A DNA stretch of 64,000 nucleotides. It comes from Amphritea japonica ATCC BAA-1530 (GTDB lineage Bacteria; Pseudomonadota; Gammaproteobacteria; Pseudomonadales; Balneatricaceae). Positions 16,118 through 25,178 of the stretch are shown piece after piece. The DNA is taken from contig NZ_AP014545.1 of the NCBI RefSeq assembly GCF_016592435.1, positions 1,240,001 through 1,304,000 of the forward strand, given 5' to 3'. A model generated the notes under the pieces. That model had not been told where the DNA came from, did no database searches, and saw only the letters and a list, made by a program, of their open reading frames with translations. Made by a program: the position numbers and the translations under genes. Position 1 is the first letter of the stretch; every line of letters begins with the position of its first letter.

Positions 16118-17524
16118 ATGCTTTTTAAAAAGCTTCCCGAAACAATATTTGTGCCCTTCTCGGGACAAAATAAACATATCTATGAAGCGGTCTTGCTGGA
16201 TCTGGCTGATCAGTTCTTTGATGAAGATCTGGTAGATCCGTTTGTGCCTAAAGACCTTATCCGCTCTTGTATCGAAGATACAGTTGTTCGTTTGGGTGTG
16301 CGTCGCTGGGAGCCTGAAGAGGGTGAGTCCGAAAGCGATCGACAGGAACTACCCCGTTCCACGGCTGAATATACCAGTCGGATCTATCGCCGTTTGGTTG
16401 AAACTGGCTGGTTGGAAGAAGAGCAGCGGATCTACCGTACCTTTGTTCTGTTATCGCCGGCCATTAGTTACTTGTTGCGAACGTTAGTTGGCATTAATGA
16501 GCTGGAAAAGCGAAGCTATGGCGGCGCGGTTCTGAATGTTCTTAGTTCCCTGGAATCTGCCATAAAAGACCCGGCGGGCAGGGGTATTACCCTGCAGGAG
16601 GCGGCGCAAACCGCAGCTGATTTCAGTGCTCACCTGACTGATATGATGCTGGGGTTGCGGGAATTAAAAATGAGCCTGGCTGCGACCTCTAATCCCCAAG
16701 AGATTGTACGTAGTTTCTTTGATCGCTTCGTGGCCCATATTCTTGTCTCTGACTACAAAACACTGAAAACGAAGAACAACCCGTTCCGCTTTCGCCGTCA
16801 GATTCTGACGATGCTACGTGATCTGCAATTTGATCCACTCAAAGTTGAAAAGTTAGCTAAACACTATCAGGAACAGTTTGAACTGGGTTTTGCCGACGCT
16901 GAGGCGATGGTGCACAGCCATATCAACCGTATTATTCGGATTTTTGAGTCGGTGGATCAGCGTTTAGCAACGATCGATGATTTCCGTTATCGTCTAGAGA
17001 AACGGGTTGCCGACACCGTTCGCTATATGGATAAAACGACGCCGGGCATGAGTTCTCGCCTGTCTCGTCTGATCTCCGATGTGTCGAAGCTTGATTCTCG
17101 CTCCATACCTCATATCAACACTTTGGAAGCGGCTGCTTTCATTGCGCCAGGTAGTGTGCGTTCACCGGTTCGGCGCAGGGTTGAAACCAAACCCCGGGTT
17201 ATTCGGCCTATTGAGATCGATCCCCGGGTGTTGGAAATGCGCCAGCTATTCAAAGAGTACAAGGCTCGCCGGGAAGTAAAACCGGAAAATATAGAGCTCT
17301 ATGTAGAACGTCATCTGCTCGATAAGAAGAAAATCAACGCGTCTGACTTCACTATTGAGTGTATCGAAGATTACATCTGCTTCAGTTACCTGCGCCACAT
17401 GCGCTCACTCGGTAAGAAAGGGCGGGGTACCGCCAATAAGTATGAGATTAAGTTCGAAGAAAAATATGTCAACGTCGCGGATATGGTTGAATGTCGCGAC
17501 TTCAGTATTCAGAGGAAAGTATAA
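16118..17524 (+). CDS. JetA/MksF-like kleisin of a Wadjet/Mks-type SMC complex
   Basis: The protein is 468 aa from the ATG at 16118 ([14 protein letters not shown]). The open frame extends to 16010 but crosses a terminator, so that start is rejected. The N-terminal pattern (short LF-x-P-E-x-F-x-P-F, then [24 protein letters not shown]) is that of the JetA family (DUF5716-like) in Wadjet systems, equivalent to MksF/MukF. A long helical middle region follows, and the basic C-terminus would contact the SMC head. The stop overlaps the next start by one base (TAATG), as expected for a complex with fixed subunit ratios. JetA/MksF bridges the two JetC heads and binds JetB. Confidence 0.78.
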   Translation: MLFKKLPETIFVPFSGQNKHIYEAVLLDLADQFFDEDLVDPFVPKDLIRSCIEDTVVRLGVRRWEPEEGESESDRQELPRSTAEYTSRIYRRLVETGWLEEEQRIYRTFVLLSPAISYLLRTLVGINELEKRSYGGAVLNVLSSLESAIKDPAGRGITLQEAAQTAADFSAHLTDMMLGLRELKMSLAATSNPQEIVRSFFDRFVAHILVSDYKTLKTKNNPFRFRRQILTMLRDLQFDPLKVEKLAKHYQEQFELGFADAEAMVHSHINRIIRIFESVDQRLATIDDFRYRLEKRVADTVRYMDKTTPGMSSRLSRLISDVSKLDSRSIPHINTLEAAAFIAPGSVRSPVRRRVETKPRVIRPIEIDPRVLEMRQLFKEYKARREVKPENIELYVERHLLDKKKINASDFTIECIEDYICFSYLRHMRSLGKKGRGTANKYEIKFEEKYVNVADMVECRDFSIQRKV

Positions 17525-18261
17525 TGCTGGGTGATCTGCAGAAAATCATCGGTCGCAGTGATCAGTATCAGGAAGAAGATTTCGTTCATGCCGCCAATAT
17601 GCTGCTGGTGAATCAATTTATCTATGCTGAGCGCTCCGGCCATCGGGATAGTTACTTTCTGGTCGCTTCTCATGTGGATTACTTTACTAATCTGTTTGCT
17701 GCTATCGGCTGGTCGCTGATTTATCAGCCAGATGAAGCTTATTTAGGCATATTGCCAAAAGGTGAAGAGCGCTTCATGCGCTTAAAGCTGGATGAGTCGT
17801 TGTTTCTGCTCTGCTTGCGTCAGCAGTATGAACAGAAGCTGGAAGCATTTGATGTGGAGGCCGGTCGGGCCTATATCACCTCTAATGACCTGCTAACACT
17901 CTATGAAAACCTCACCGGTCGTGAGATACCGAACGAAACCCGTTTGAAAGAGCTGCTGTCGTTGTTTAGTCGGCATGGAATTATCGAGCGGGGCAAGCCT
18001 CATGAAACAGACCCTAAAAATATTCCGTTAACGATTAACCCTGCGATTCGCCAGGTGGTTGTGGAAGATTTTATCGGTCAGCTAGAAGCCTTGTGCGAAG
18101 AGCAGGATGACGGCGACTCGGTCTCGGGTGCAGTGGAAGCGGGTTCTGCGGATGAGGCAGTAATTGCGCCTGAAGCTCCTTCGGAGGTGATGCCAGAAAC
18201 ACCAGCTACCGAGCCAACAGACGCCGTGATAGATGAGCCTGCACCGGAGGAGACAAACTGA
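17524..18261 (+). CDS. JetB/MksE-like subunit of the SMC complex
   Basis: The 245-aa protein has a winged-helix-like N-terminal two-thirds ([21 protein letters not shown], then [20 protein letters not shown]) of the MukE/MksE/JetB kind, the partner of the kleisin. The last 55 residues are a low-complexity acidic Ala/Pro/Glu tail, which may be specific to this lineage. The start is the ATG at 17524, overlapping the kleisin stop. The stop overlaps the jetC-like start (TGATG at 18259). Assignment rests on gene order and length more than on sequence motifs. Confidence 0.72.
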   Translation: MLGDLQKIIGRSDQYQEEDFVHAANMLLVNQFIYAERSGHRDSYFLVASHVDYFTNLFAAIGWSLIYQPDEAYLGILPKGEERFMRLKLDESLFLLCLRQQYEQKLEAFDVEAGRAYITSNDLLTLYENLTGREIPNETRLKELLSLFSRHGIIERGKPHETDPKNIPLTINPAIRQVVVEDFIGQLEALCEEQDDGDSVSGAVEAGSADEAVIAPEAPSEVMPETPATEPTDAVIDEPAPEETN

Positions 18262-21200
18262 TGAAACAGCTCAATAGAATGGTGCTGGTTAACTGGTATG
18301 TGTTGGGTGCGGTAGAGATCCCGATTAAAGGTAATGTGGCTATTGTAGGGCCGAATGGGTCGGGTAAATCCTCTTTGCTGGATGCCATACAGACGGTGTT
18401 GATGGGGGGGAATAAAAAATACCTTAGCTTTAACGCCAGTGCGGGTGATAAAAGTGAGCGTAGTTTGCGTACTTATTGTCTGGGTTTTATGGATGATATG
18501 GGTAAGAAAGAAAACTCCCGACAGGATTCTGTTAGTTATATCGCATTGAGTTTTTTTGATACTGAGACGGGCAAAGAGACCTGTGTTGGTCTGGCCATTA
18601 GTGCGTCGCTTTCTTCACCGGAGGAGGATGTATTAGGGCGCTTTATCCTGCCTGACTTTTCCGTCTCTCTGGAGGACTTTACCGATAAGCAGGACGGTGG
18701 TCGTTTGCCAAAAGAGTGGCCAGTGGTACGGGAAAGCTTATTGAAGCAATGCCCTGACATGAAGTTGGAGAAACGCGCGAATCGCTTTATCCGTGAGTTG
18801 GTGACTGAGCTAAGTTATGACCCTCAGATGCCAAATGATGATGATAAGTTCGTTAAAAACTTTCGTAACGCACTTAAATTTGTCCCGATTAATAGCCCGA
18901 CACGCTTTATCCGTGAGTTTGTTCTGGATGAAAATATTGTCCATGTGGGGGGCTTCCGTAAGTCTCTCGATGAATACCGGGCGATGGAAGAAAAAACCCG
19001 TGAAGTCGCGAATCGCATTGGTGAGCTTGAAAAAGTTCAGGAGCAGTGTAAAGGGATCGATCGTAATGTGAAAAATTCGGTTGAGTATGAGTGGGTGGTT
19101 CACGAAACCCGATTTGAGCATGCTGATCTGAAAAAAGAGGAAGCAGAAGAGCGCCTCGAATTAAATCAGGAGAAAGAAACCACGCTACAGTCTGATCTTG
19201 AAGCGAAGAGCGAAGAGCTTAATCAGACGATGCAGTCCTTGGCGAATACCCGGGCTGAGCTGAATAACACCGACAGTGCGCATAAGGTGAAGGCGCTGGA
19301 AAACTCAATTGATGCGCGTTCTCATGAGTTGGGTGTTGTTAAAGAGAAAATTCAGCATGTTTATTCGCTGCTCCGTTCAGCGGTAAGTTTTGCGAACTAT
19401 CAGCAATACCTGCCGGAGAGTTTTATCCCGGTGGTTAAGGATTCCGTTGAACTCTGGCGCTCCGGCGAAGATATGATGGCTGAGGCATGGCCTCTGGCGC
19501 CGGTGGATGTGGATAACAATCTTAAGCAATTAAAAGATTCGGTGGACGGTGTGCGCCGGGAGATTGCGCGCCGCTTTGAAGCGTCGGTTATCCGTATGAA
19601 CGAGCTGCGCAGCGAAATACAAAGTCAGAAAAGTGCCGTGGAGCAGTTGAAAGAGGGGCGGGCGCCGTTGCGTCGTAATACCCGTGAGCTGATGCAGCTG
19701 CTGAAAGACTATGGTATTGAATCTACCCCAATCTGTGAGTTGGTGGATATCAACGATGAGAAATGGCGTATTGCGATTGAAAGTTTCCTTGGTGCACGCC
19801 GCGAAGCTCTTATTGTTGATCCCGACCGGGTTAAAGAAGCGATCACGCTTTACCGGCGTAAAGGTCGTCACCTGAAAGGTTGTCGGGTGGTTAACACCAC
19901 TAAGAGCCATGAATGGGTCAACCGGTCAAAGCCAGGTTCGCTGGCGCAGTTTGTGGATTGCCAGGGTGAAGACGCTTTGGGCTACATGAATCGCGCTCTG
20001 GGCGGTGTGATGGCGGTAGAAACTGAAAGCGAACTGATTCGCCAAGAGCGGGCGCTGACCTATGACTGCATGTTGCAGACTGAAGGAACAACGACCTCAA
20101 TCCGCGAAGAAGCGCCGATGATGGGCAGTGGTGGTGGCCGTCGTCAGCATCAGCTGCAACAGCAGGATCGTCAGGTTGATCAGATGATGGCTGAGTTCAG
20201 CGCGTTGAACAAAGATCATGAAGCGCTGGATAGTCTGAGAGAAAACCTGATCCGTATGACCGCAGCGCTGACCGGCGTGACCGAGCGGACGTTTGATCTG
20301 GTTAATCAGCGTGAGATGCTGCAATCGGAGATTGACGGCTATCGTCAGGGTATTACTGACCTGCGTAATCAGGATGATACGGGCATTCAGCAGCGTATTG
20401 CTGAGTTGGTTGAGGCGCAAAAAGCGGCTCAGGATACTCAGAAGAAACTGATGGATAAGCTACAATCTACCCGCACCAGCCTGATTAAAGATAATGCGTC
20501 TCTTGAAGTGTTGGATAATGAGCTGGAAGAACATGCTGCAGCGCGCTCTAAGTGTGAAGCTGATGCTAATTTTGATGCTCAGTCTGCTCAGGAAAAGCGG
20601 GATTATATGGATGAGTCCTGTTCCGGTGATCTGGATCGGATCATTTTTGAGTCGGCTAAGAAAGCACAGTCTGAGTTGGGGCTGGTGGAGCGAAAGAAAA
20701 ATATTGTCCGGGATGGGGTTGCTCAATACAAGGCGCGCTATCACGGTTCTGGCCTGAGTCATCAGGAGTTGGATAAGGTTGATGAAGATTCAACCCATGA
20801 GCAACTGGCTGAGTTTGTTGATCATACGATTCAATCGTTGCGTGACAGTGAGCTGGCTGAATATACCGAGAAGGCTGAGCGGGCACGGCTGGAAGCAGAA
20901 ACTTCATTCCGTTCCGATTTTGTTGCTCACTTGAAGGATCAGATTGAGAAAATTAAAGAGTTGATTCGGGAGTTGAATGCTCACTTGAAAAACCGTCCTT
21001 TCCACCGGGAAATGTACAGTTTTGAAATGATGCCTAACCCAGAGCTCAAAGATATTCTGGAACTAGTCGAAGCCTATACCCGAATGGATCAGGCTAATGT
21101 TGGCTCGCTGTTCGACATGCAATTTGATGAGAAACGTCCCCATCAGGATGCGCTGACGAAGATCCATGAAGTGCTGAAGGATGAGGGTGAAAGTAGCCTG

Positions 21201-21710
21201 TTACAGGATTACCGTAACTTTTATAACTTTGAGCTGGTGGTGAAAGATGTTGAGGGTAATCGCAAAACGACGCTGACACAGCGGATTAAGACTGGCTCTG
21301 GTGGTGAGCATCAGGTGCCGTTTTACGTTGCCATTGCTGCTGCGATGGGTGCGACTTATCGGCTGCGTGATAGCGCCGACGGCGTTACGCTGGGTGGTAT
21401 TAGCTTATCTGTATTCGATGAGGCATTTAACAAGCTGGATGCTGAAAACACCGTTACCTCCCTTGGGTTTATGAGTGATCTGGGGCTGCAGACGCTGATT
21501 GCTGCGCCGGATGATAAGTATTCACTGATGGCAACGACGATGGATACTATTATCAATGTCTGCCGGGATGGTCGGGTTGTGGATATTGATGTGGAGTTTC
21601 CAACCCAGAATGGTAAAGCGCTACTGAACTCTGATAACCCTTATCGATTGATTGACCGATCAGAAGGGGAGTCGAGTGCAGAAGATGTTGAAGGGTTATT
21701 GCCCGCTTAA
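18261..21710 (+). CDS. JetC/MksB-like SMC ATPase
   Basis: The 1149-aa protein has the SMC layout: N-terminal head with Walker A GPNGSGKSS at 30-38, a long coiled coil, a globular hinge-like segment around 484-620, a second coiled coil, and a C-terminal head with the signature SGGEHQVPFYVAIAAAM near 1013 and Walker B VFDEAFNKLD near 1051. The signature (SGGE-x-Q-x-PFY) is of the JetC/MksB type and differs from MukB. Length is between MksB (about 950) and MukB (about 1490). It would be the DNA-extruding motor of the complex. The expected fourth gene, the topoisomerase-like nuclease jetD/mksG, is not present on either side, so the complex may serve chromosome organisation instead of plasmid cleavage. 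Confidence 0.85.
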   Translation: MKQLNRMVLVNWYVLGAVEIPIKGNVAIVGPNGSGKSSLLDAIQTVLMGGNKKYLSFNASAGDKSERSLRTYCLGFMDDMGKKENSRQDSVSYIALSFFDTETGKETCVGLAISASLSSPEEDVLGRFILPDFSVSLEDFTDKQDGGRLPKEWPVVRESLLKQCPDMKLEKRANRFIRELVTELSYDPQMPNDDDKFVKNFRNALKFVPINSPTRFIREFVLDENIVHVGGFRKSLDEYRAMEEKTREVANRIGELEKVQEQCKGIDRNVKNSVEYEWVVHETRFEHADLKKEEAEERLELNQEKETTLQSDLEAKSEELNQTMQSLANTRAELNNTDSAHKVKALENSIDARSHELGVVKEKIQHVYSLLRSAVSFANYQQYLPESFIPVVKDSVELWRSGEDMMAEAWPLAPVDVDNNLKQLKDSVDGVRREIARRFEASVIRMNELRSEIQSQKSAVEQLKEGRAPLRRNTRELMQLLKDYGIESTPICELVDINDEKWRIAIESFLGARREALIVDPDRVKEAITLYRRKGRHLKGCRVVNTTKSHEWVNRSKPGSLAQFVDCQGEDALGYMNRALGGVMAVETESELIRQERALTYDCMLQTEGTTTSIREEAPMMGSGGGRRQHQLQQQDRQVDQMMAEFSALNKDHEALDSLRENLIRMTAALTGVTERTFDLVNQREMLQSEIDGYRQGITDLRNQDDTGIQQRIAELVEAQKAAQDTQKKLMDKLQSTRTSLIKDNASLEVLDNELEEHAAARSKCEADANFDAQSAQEKRDYMDESCSGDLDRIIFESAKKAQSELGLVERKKNIVRDGVAQYKARYHGSGLSHQELDKVDEDSTHEQLAEFVDHTIQSLRDSELAEYTEKAERARLEAETSFRSDFVAHLKDQIEKIKELIRELNAHLKNRPFHREMYSFEMMPNPELKDILELVEAYTRMDQANVGSLFDMQFDEKRPHQDALTKIHEVLKDEGESSLLQDYRNFYNFELVVKDVEGNRKTTLTQRIKTGSGGEHQVPFYVAIAAAMGATYRLRDSADGVTLGGISLSVFDEAFNKLDAENTVTSLGFMSDLGLQTLIAAPDDKYSLMATTMDTIINVCRDGRVVDIDVEFPTQNGKALLNSDNPYRLIDRSEGESSAEDVEGLLPA

Positions 21711-21733
21711 GGTCTTGGTTTAAGTCAGTCGGC

Positions 21734-22465
21734 TTACAGCGTAGTGGTCCATCGGGTTCCCCGGTGGGCCATTTTTGGTTTTGGGGAATGGTAATCCGGC
21801 TCGAAGCTGCAGAGTGGTGCATTTTGACGCAGGACGATGAGCCGTTTGGGATCGTTCGGGTGGGGGCGAACCTGCCATTGATCCGGTTGATTAATTACCT
21901 CAACTAGCATGGCCTGAGCCTCGGGCGCCGGTATTCCTTTAAACTCCACCATAAAATCATCGTTATTCGGCAGGGCTAATTGCTCAGTGCGTAGGTCCTG
22001 ATACTGATGATTGGCCAATAACTGTTGCAGATGTTGAAGGTCCCAGTGTTTGGGGGCGCAGGTCAGAGGCAGGAGCCTGCCAAGGTGTCCTGGGGAGATA
22101 ACGGCGCGCTCTTTAGAGAAAAACTTGCGCACAGTCAGTTCGGTGTGGGCTTTTAATAACGAATTGTCTCGCACGTTGCCATCAAAATTTACCTGGCTTA
22201 GGCCATCAATCATGATCTGTAGATTAAAATCGCAGGCCTTAATGAATTTCCAGGCAGGTTCAAGTGAGTTTCGTGCTCCCAGGCTGTACTTGGTAGCCTG
22301 CTTGCCGTGACGTGTGTTTGCGTCCAGTACAGTAATCATCAGATAGTTACTTTGAAAATCGACCAGTGCTTCCGGTTGTTCAGTAAAGCAGCAGGAAACT
22401 TCTCGCTGGCAGAAAGACAGCCAGGCTTCTCGCGTATTCAGGTGGGGCAGACAGCGGATATTCAT
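21734..22465 (-). CDS. Conserved-looking protein of unknown function, 243 aa
   Basis: I do not recognise the family. It is a soluble protein with no signal peptide or membrane span. It has a Cys pair (VSCCF) near the N-terminus, ordinary mixed composition and a Pro/His/Arg-rich C-terminus. It is convergent with the SMC gene (24-base gap), and its last 14 codons include the terminator of that operon. It is divergent from the 117-aa gene with 65 bases between the starts. It is not similar to JetD by eye: no Toprim-like E...DxD pattern is seen. Confidence 0.6.
   Translation of the reverse strand: MNIRCLPHLNTREAWLSFCQREVSCCFTEQPEALVDFQSNYLMITVLDANTRHGKQATKYSLGARNSLEPAWKFIKACDFNLQIMIDGLSQVNFDGNVRDNSLLKAHTELTVRKFFSKERAVISPGHLGRLLPLTCAPKHWDLQHLQQLLANHQYQDLRTEQLALPNNDDFMVEFKGIPAPEAQAMLVEVINQPDQWQVRPHPNDPKRLIVLRQNAPLCSFEPDYHSPKPKMAHRGTRWTTTL
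21745..21776 (+). terminator. Terminator of the SMC operon, overlapping the convergent gene
   Basis: TGGTCCATCGGG / CCCGGTGGGCCA forms a 12-bp stem (two G-T pairs) with a TTC loop, followed by TTTTT. It starts 35 bases after the SMC stop and lies inside the last codons of the minus-strand gene at 21734-22465. Confidence 0.75.
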
Positions 22466-22530
22466 TCACATCCCTAAAGCTGGGGTTATAATGCAGGCCA
22501 GTAGTTTAACCGAAGTTGAGATAAGCCTCT

Positions 22531-22884
22531 ATGAAACTGATCAATCGTTCCGGATTTGCCGTTTTACCACGCCAGCCTTTTGCAGATTGGGCTAATCAGC
22601 AGCATGACGAGCTGAATCAGGTGATGAGTCTTGACGAGCATCGGGCTGAGGGTAGTGTTTATCTGACCGAAGAGTTTCAAAGTGAAGACGATTTGTCGGA
22701 ACAATTAGCCGTGCATTATAAAAGAATCTTCGAGAATGAGTTGGCTGCCTGGGATGAGTTTGGTGATCACTGGCCGCAGCAGAGAACCCTGGAACTGTTT
22801 CTTCAATGGTTTGAGGTCATTCCGCAAGTGATGGCGGTGGATCTGTTGCAGGCGCCATTATTGATGGCGCCTTTGGAAGACTGA
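22531..22884 (+). CDS. Small acidic protein of unknown function, 117 aa
   Basis: It is soluble, acidic and rich in Glu, Asp, Leu and Trp. Recognisable features are the opening MKLINRSGFAVLP and a helical C-terminus ending in APLED. Such a protein is familiar as a conserved hypothetical in marine gammaproteobacteria, but I cannot name the family. It starts 65 bases from the divergent 243-aa gene and is followed after 117 bases by the DUF3422 gene on the same strand. Confidence 0.6.
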   Translation: MKLINRSGFAVLPRQPFADWANQQHDELNQVMSLDEHRAEGSVYLTEEFQSEDDLSEQLAVHYKRIFENELAAWDEFGDHWPQQRTLELFLQWFEVIPQVMAVDLLQAPLLMAPLED

Positions 22885-23001
22885 TAAAGGTTGTTGTTAA
22901 TGCGATTGATCAGTGCTTTTGGGTAGGGTAGTAAGGATAGTTGCGTTAGTTGGTGATAATCGCTAACAATAGTATTTCGTTAATAGTTTACAGGTAGTTT
23001 G

Positions 23002-24339
23002 ATGTCTTCAAATACCAGGCTTCAGCTTGATATGCACCCGCTGAGAGAGTCTCTCTATGAAGAGATGCATTCCCGGCCGTTTCAGGTTATCCCCAGCCCT
23101 GCACGCATTTCCCATCTGTCAGTGGTGTGTAGTGAGCAGCAAAAGGCTGAGCAATTCAATCATTTGCAACGCTTATGTGAGATGTTGGGTGGTGATGTAC
23201 CCGCTGCAGACTGCCCCTGTTTTCAGCAACAATTTGGACAGTTGCAAGTGCGCCGGGAGAAACACCTTGAGTTTGTCTCCTATACGTTCATCTGGCTGGG
23301 TGGAAATCACCGTAGTCCTTTTACTGAAACCGCTATTAGTCAGTTGCCTATCGGTTGGCTGGAGCAGATGTGTGGTGAGGTAATTGCAGCGCTGCATATG
23401 ACGGTCGAAGATGTGCGGGAGGTGGGTGAGCCTACGATTCCCGAAGTGAAAAGTTACTTCGATGAAATGCGTTTGGTGGGCAGTCAGCCTTCACAGGGTG
23501 CAGCGCAGATCTGGACCAGCTTTCAGATGCATAATGATGGCTTTGGGCGGTTTCTGATTTATAACCGAGAGATGAGTGACAGTCAGGTGGGCCGGTTGGT
23601 TCAGCGTTTATTGGAGATAGAGTCATACCGGCACATGTCTCTGATGAGTTTACCACTGGCTCGCTCAATCAGTCCTCAGTTACAGCAGATGGATCAGCAG
23701 TTGGCGGAGCTCACGCAGGTTATGTCTGATGAGCAGTCGGAGGGTATAGGGGGCTGTGATGAGAGGTTGCTGTTGGGGCGGTTGACGCATCTGGCATCGA
23801 GAGTTGAGGCCTATCGGGCGCGTTCTACCTTTCGCTTCAATGCCACTAATGCATATCAGGATCTGGTCATGTCCCGGCTTGTTGATTTACGCGAGGATGA
23901 GGTTTCAGGGCATCTGACTTTGAATGAATTTATTTCCCGGAGAATGGTGCCTGCTGTACGCACTTGTCAGTCAACGGCGGAAAGGCTGGAAGATCTCTCC
24001 CGGCGTATAGATCGGGTAAGTGATATGTTGCGTACTCAGGTAGAGCTGTCGATACAGGGTCAGAATCAGGAGCTGCTAAGCTCTATGGATCGCCGTTCGC
24101 AGATTCAGTTGATGATGCAGCATACAGTTGAAGGGCTGTCAGTTGCTGCGATCAGTTATTACACCATCGGATTGGTAAAGATTTTTATTGGCGTGCTCTA
24201 TGATCAGGGTCTGCAGATAGATAAAAGCCTGTCGCTGGGTATCTCTATGCCCCTGGTTATTATTGCAGTAGCGTTAATTACCCGTAGAATTCACTCAAAA
24301 TTTAGTAAGCTTGCGGCTGACCCTGCAGACAAGAACTGA
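23002..24339 (+). CDS. DUF3422 family membrane protein
   Basis: The protein is 445 aa from the ATG at 23002, with a weak AGGTAG upstream. It opens with the hallmark HPLRESLYEEMHSRPF of DUF3422. A large soluble domain with several helical segments follows. Two membrane spans lie near the C-terminus (SVAAISYYTIGLVKIFIGVLY, then SLGISMPLVIIAVALITRRI), an arrangement reminiscent of CorA-like proteins. The biochemical role is unknown. Nothing in the neighbourhood explains its function; bolA starts 19 bases after its stop and may be co-transcribed. Confidence 0.8.
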   Translation: MSSNTRLQLDMHPLRESLYEEMHSRPFQVIPSPARISHLSVVCSEQQKAEQFNHLQRLCEMLGGDVPAADCPCFQQQFGQLQVRREKHLEFVSYTFIWLGGNHRSPFTETAISQLPIGWLEQMCGEVIAALHMTVEDVREVGEPTIPEVKSYFDEMRLVGSQPSQGAAQIWTSFQMHNDGFGRFLIYNREMSDSQVGRLVQRLLEIESYRHMSLMSLPLARSISPQLQQMDQQLAELTQVMSDEQSEGIGGCDERLLLGRLTHLASRVEAYRARSTFRFNATNAYQDLVMSRLVDLREDEVSGHLTLNEFISRRMVPAVRTCQSTAERLEDLSRRIDRVSDMLRTQVELSIQGQNQELLSSMDRRSQIQLMMQHTVEGLSVAAISYYTIGLVKIFIGVLYDQGLQIDKSLSLGISMPLVIIAVALITRRIHSKFSKLAADPADKN

Positions 24340-24358
24340 TAAGAAAGGCGTTAATTAG

Positions 24359-24676
24359 ATGAGCATAGCAACACAGATAGAGCAGCAATTAAAAGAAGCG
24401 CTGACTTTGCAGCACCTGGTCATTGAAAACGAGAGTCATATGCACAGTGGGCCAGCGAGCGATAGTCATTTTAAGCTGGCGGTGGTTGCTGATGATTTCT
24501 CGGGTAAGCGTCCGGTTGCCCGGCATCAGCTAATCTATGGGGCTTTATCAGAGCTGATGAATAACCCGATACATGCTTTGTCATTACATTTATATACTGC
24601 CAATGAGTGGCAAGAACAGAACGGCGATATACCACTATCACCTAACTGCATGGGTGGTTCTAAAAGCGATCAATAA
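24359..24676 (+). CDS. bolA: BolA family protein
   Basis: The 105-aa protein carries the BolA fold signature: IEQQLKEAL at the start, NESHMHSG in the middle with the His residues that help hold a 2Fe-2S cluster shared with a monothiol glutaredoxin, DSHFKLAVVADDF, and KRPVARHQLIYGAL with the invariant His. The length fits E. coli BolA (105 aa). BolA proteins act in iron-sulfur trafficking and, in E. coli, in stationary-phase shape and motility control. A hairpin at 24729 probably ends the transcript. Confidence 0.9.
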   Translation: MSIATQIEQQLKEALTLQHLVIENESHMHSGPASDSHFKLAVVADDFSGKRPVARHQLIYGALSELMNNPIHALSLHLYTANEWQEQNGDIPLSPNCMGGSKSDQ

Positions 24677-24728
24677 ATTGACCTTAATCAATGTTCGATA
24701 GTCATATCAGGCAGAGACTATAACTAGA

Positions 24729-24764
24729 TAACGGGCAGGGGTGACCGCCCGTTACACTTGTTTT
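24729..24764 (+). terminator. Probable terminator after bolA
   Basis: TAACGGGC / GCCCGTTA forms an 8-bp perfect stem with a 10-base loop. The T-run (TTTTT) is seven bases further on, so efficiency may be modest. Confidence 0.5.
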
Positions 24765-24790
24765 TCAGCCTTTGTAGGAGTTACTGTTTT

Positions 24791-25030
24791 ATGCCTAATG
24801 AACATCACGATCTGATTCATGAACTACCTGAACACCGCGAACGTATTCATGTGTTGAAAACAACTAATAACCACTTTGCCAGACTGTTTGATGAATACCA
24901 TGATGTAACCAAGCAGGTTGAGAAAATGGTTGGACTGGCAGAGCCAGTGTGCACCCAAACCGAAGAAGCGCTGAAACTGAAACGCTTACACCTGAAAGAT
25001 CAGCTGTTTACGATGGTTAAGCAGGCTTGA
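24791..25030 (+). CDS. YdcH / DUF465 family small protein
   Basis: The protein is 79 aa from the ATG at 24791, with GGAG 10 bases before it. It is all-helical, with His-rich opening residues (NEHHDLIHELPEHRERI) and a conserved end (LKLKRLHLKDQLFTMV), the pattern of the DUF465/YdcH family. Members are common as monocistronic small genes in gammaproteobacteria, and their function is not established. A strong terminator follows within 21 bases. Confidence 0.85.
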   Translation: MPNEHHDLIHELPEHRERIHVLKTTNNHFARLFDEYHDVTKQVEKMVGLAEPVCTQTEEALKLKRLHLKDQLFTMVKQA

Positions 25031-25050
25031 TTTGAATCTCTAACGATTCT

Positions 25051-25073
25051 AACCCGCTCTTGCGGGTTTTTTT
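25051..25073 (+). terminator. Rho-independent terminator after the DUF465 gene
   Basis: AACCCGC-TCTT-GCGGGTT is followed by a T7 tract. Confidence 0.92.
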
Positions 25074-25178
25074 GTATCTGAGCTCTGCAATCATCATCCG
25101 CTTAGCGTTATTATGCGTAACACTTTTAAGAAAGTGATTAAGTAGCGGCCCGACGAAGACAGAGAGTGACCCCACGAT

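Noticed and set aside
22999-24339. Possible JetD in the DUF3422 gene downstream of the SMC operon
   Set aside because: The opening HPLRESLYEEMHSRPF and two C-terminal spans identify DUF3422, and no Toprim-like residues are seen.
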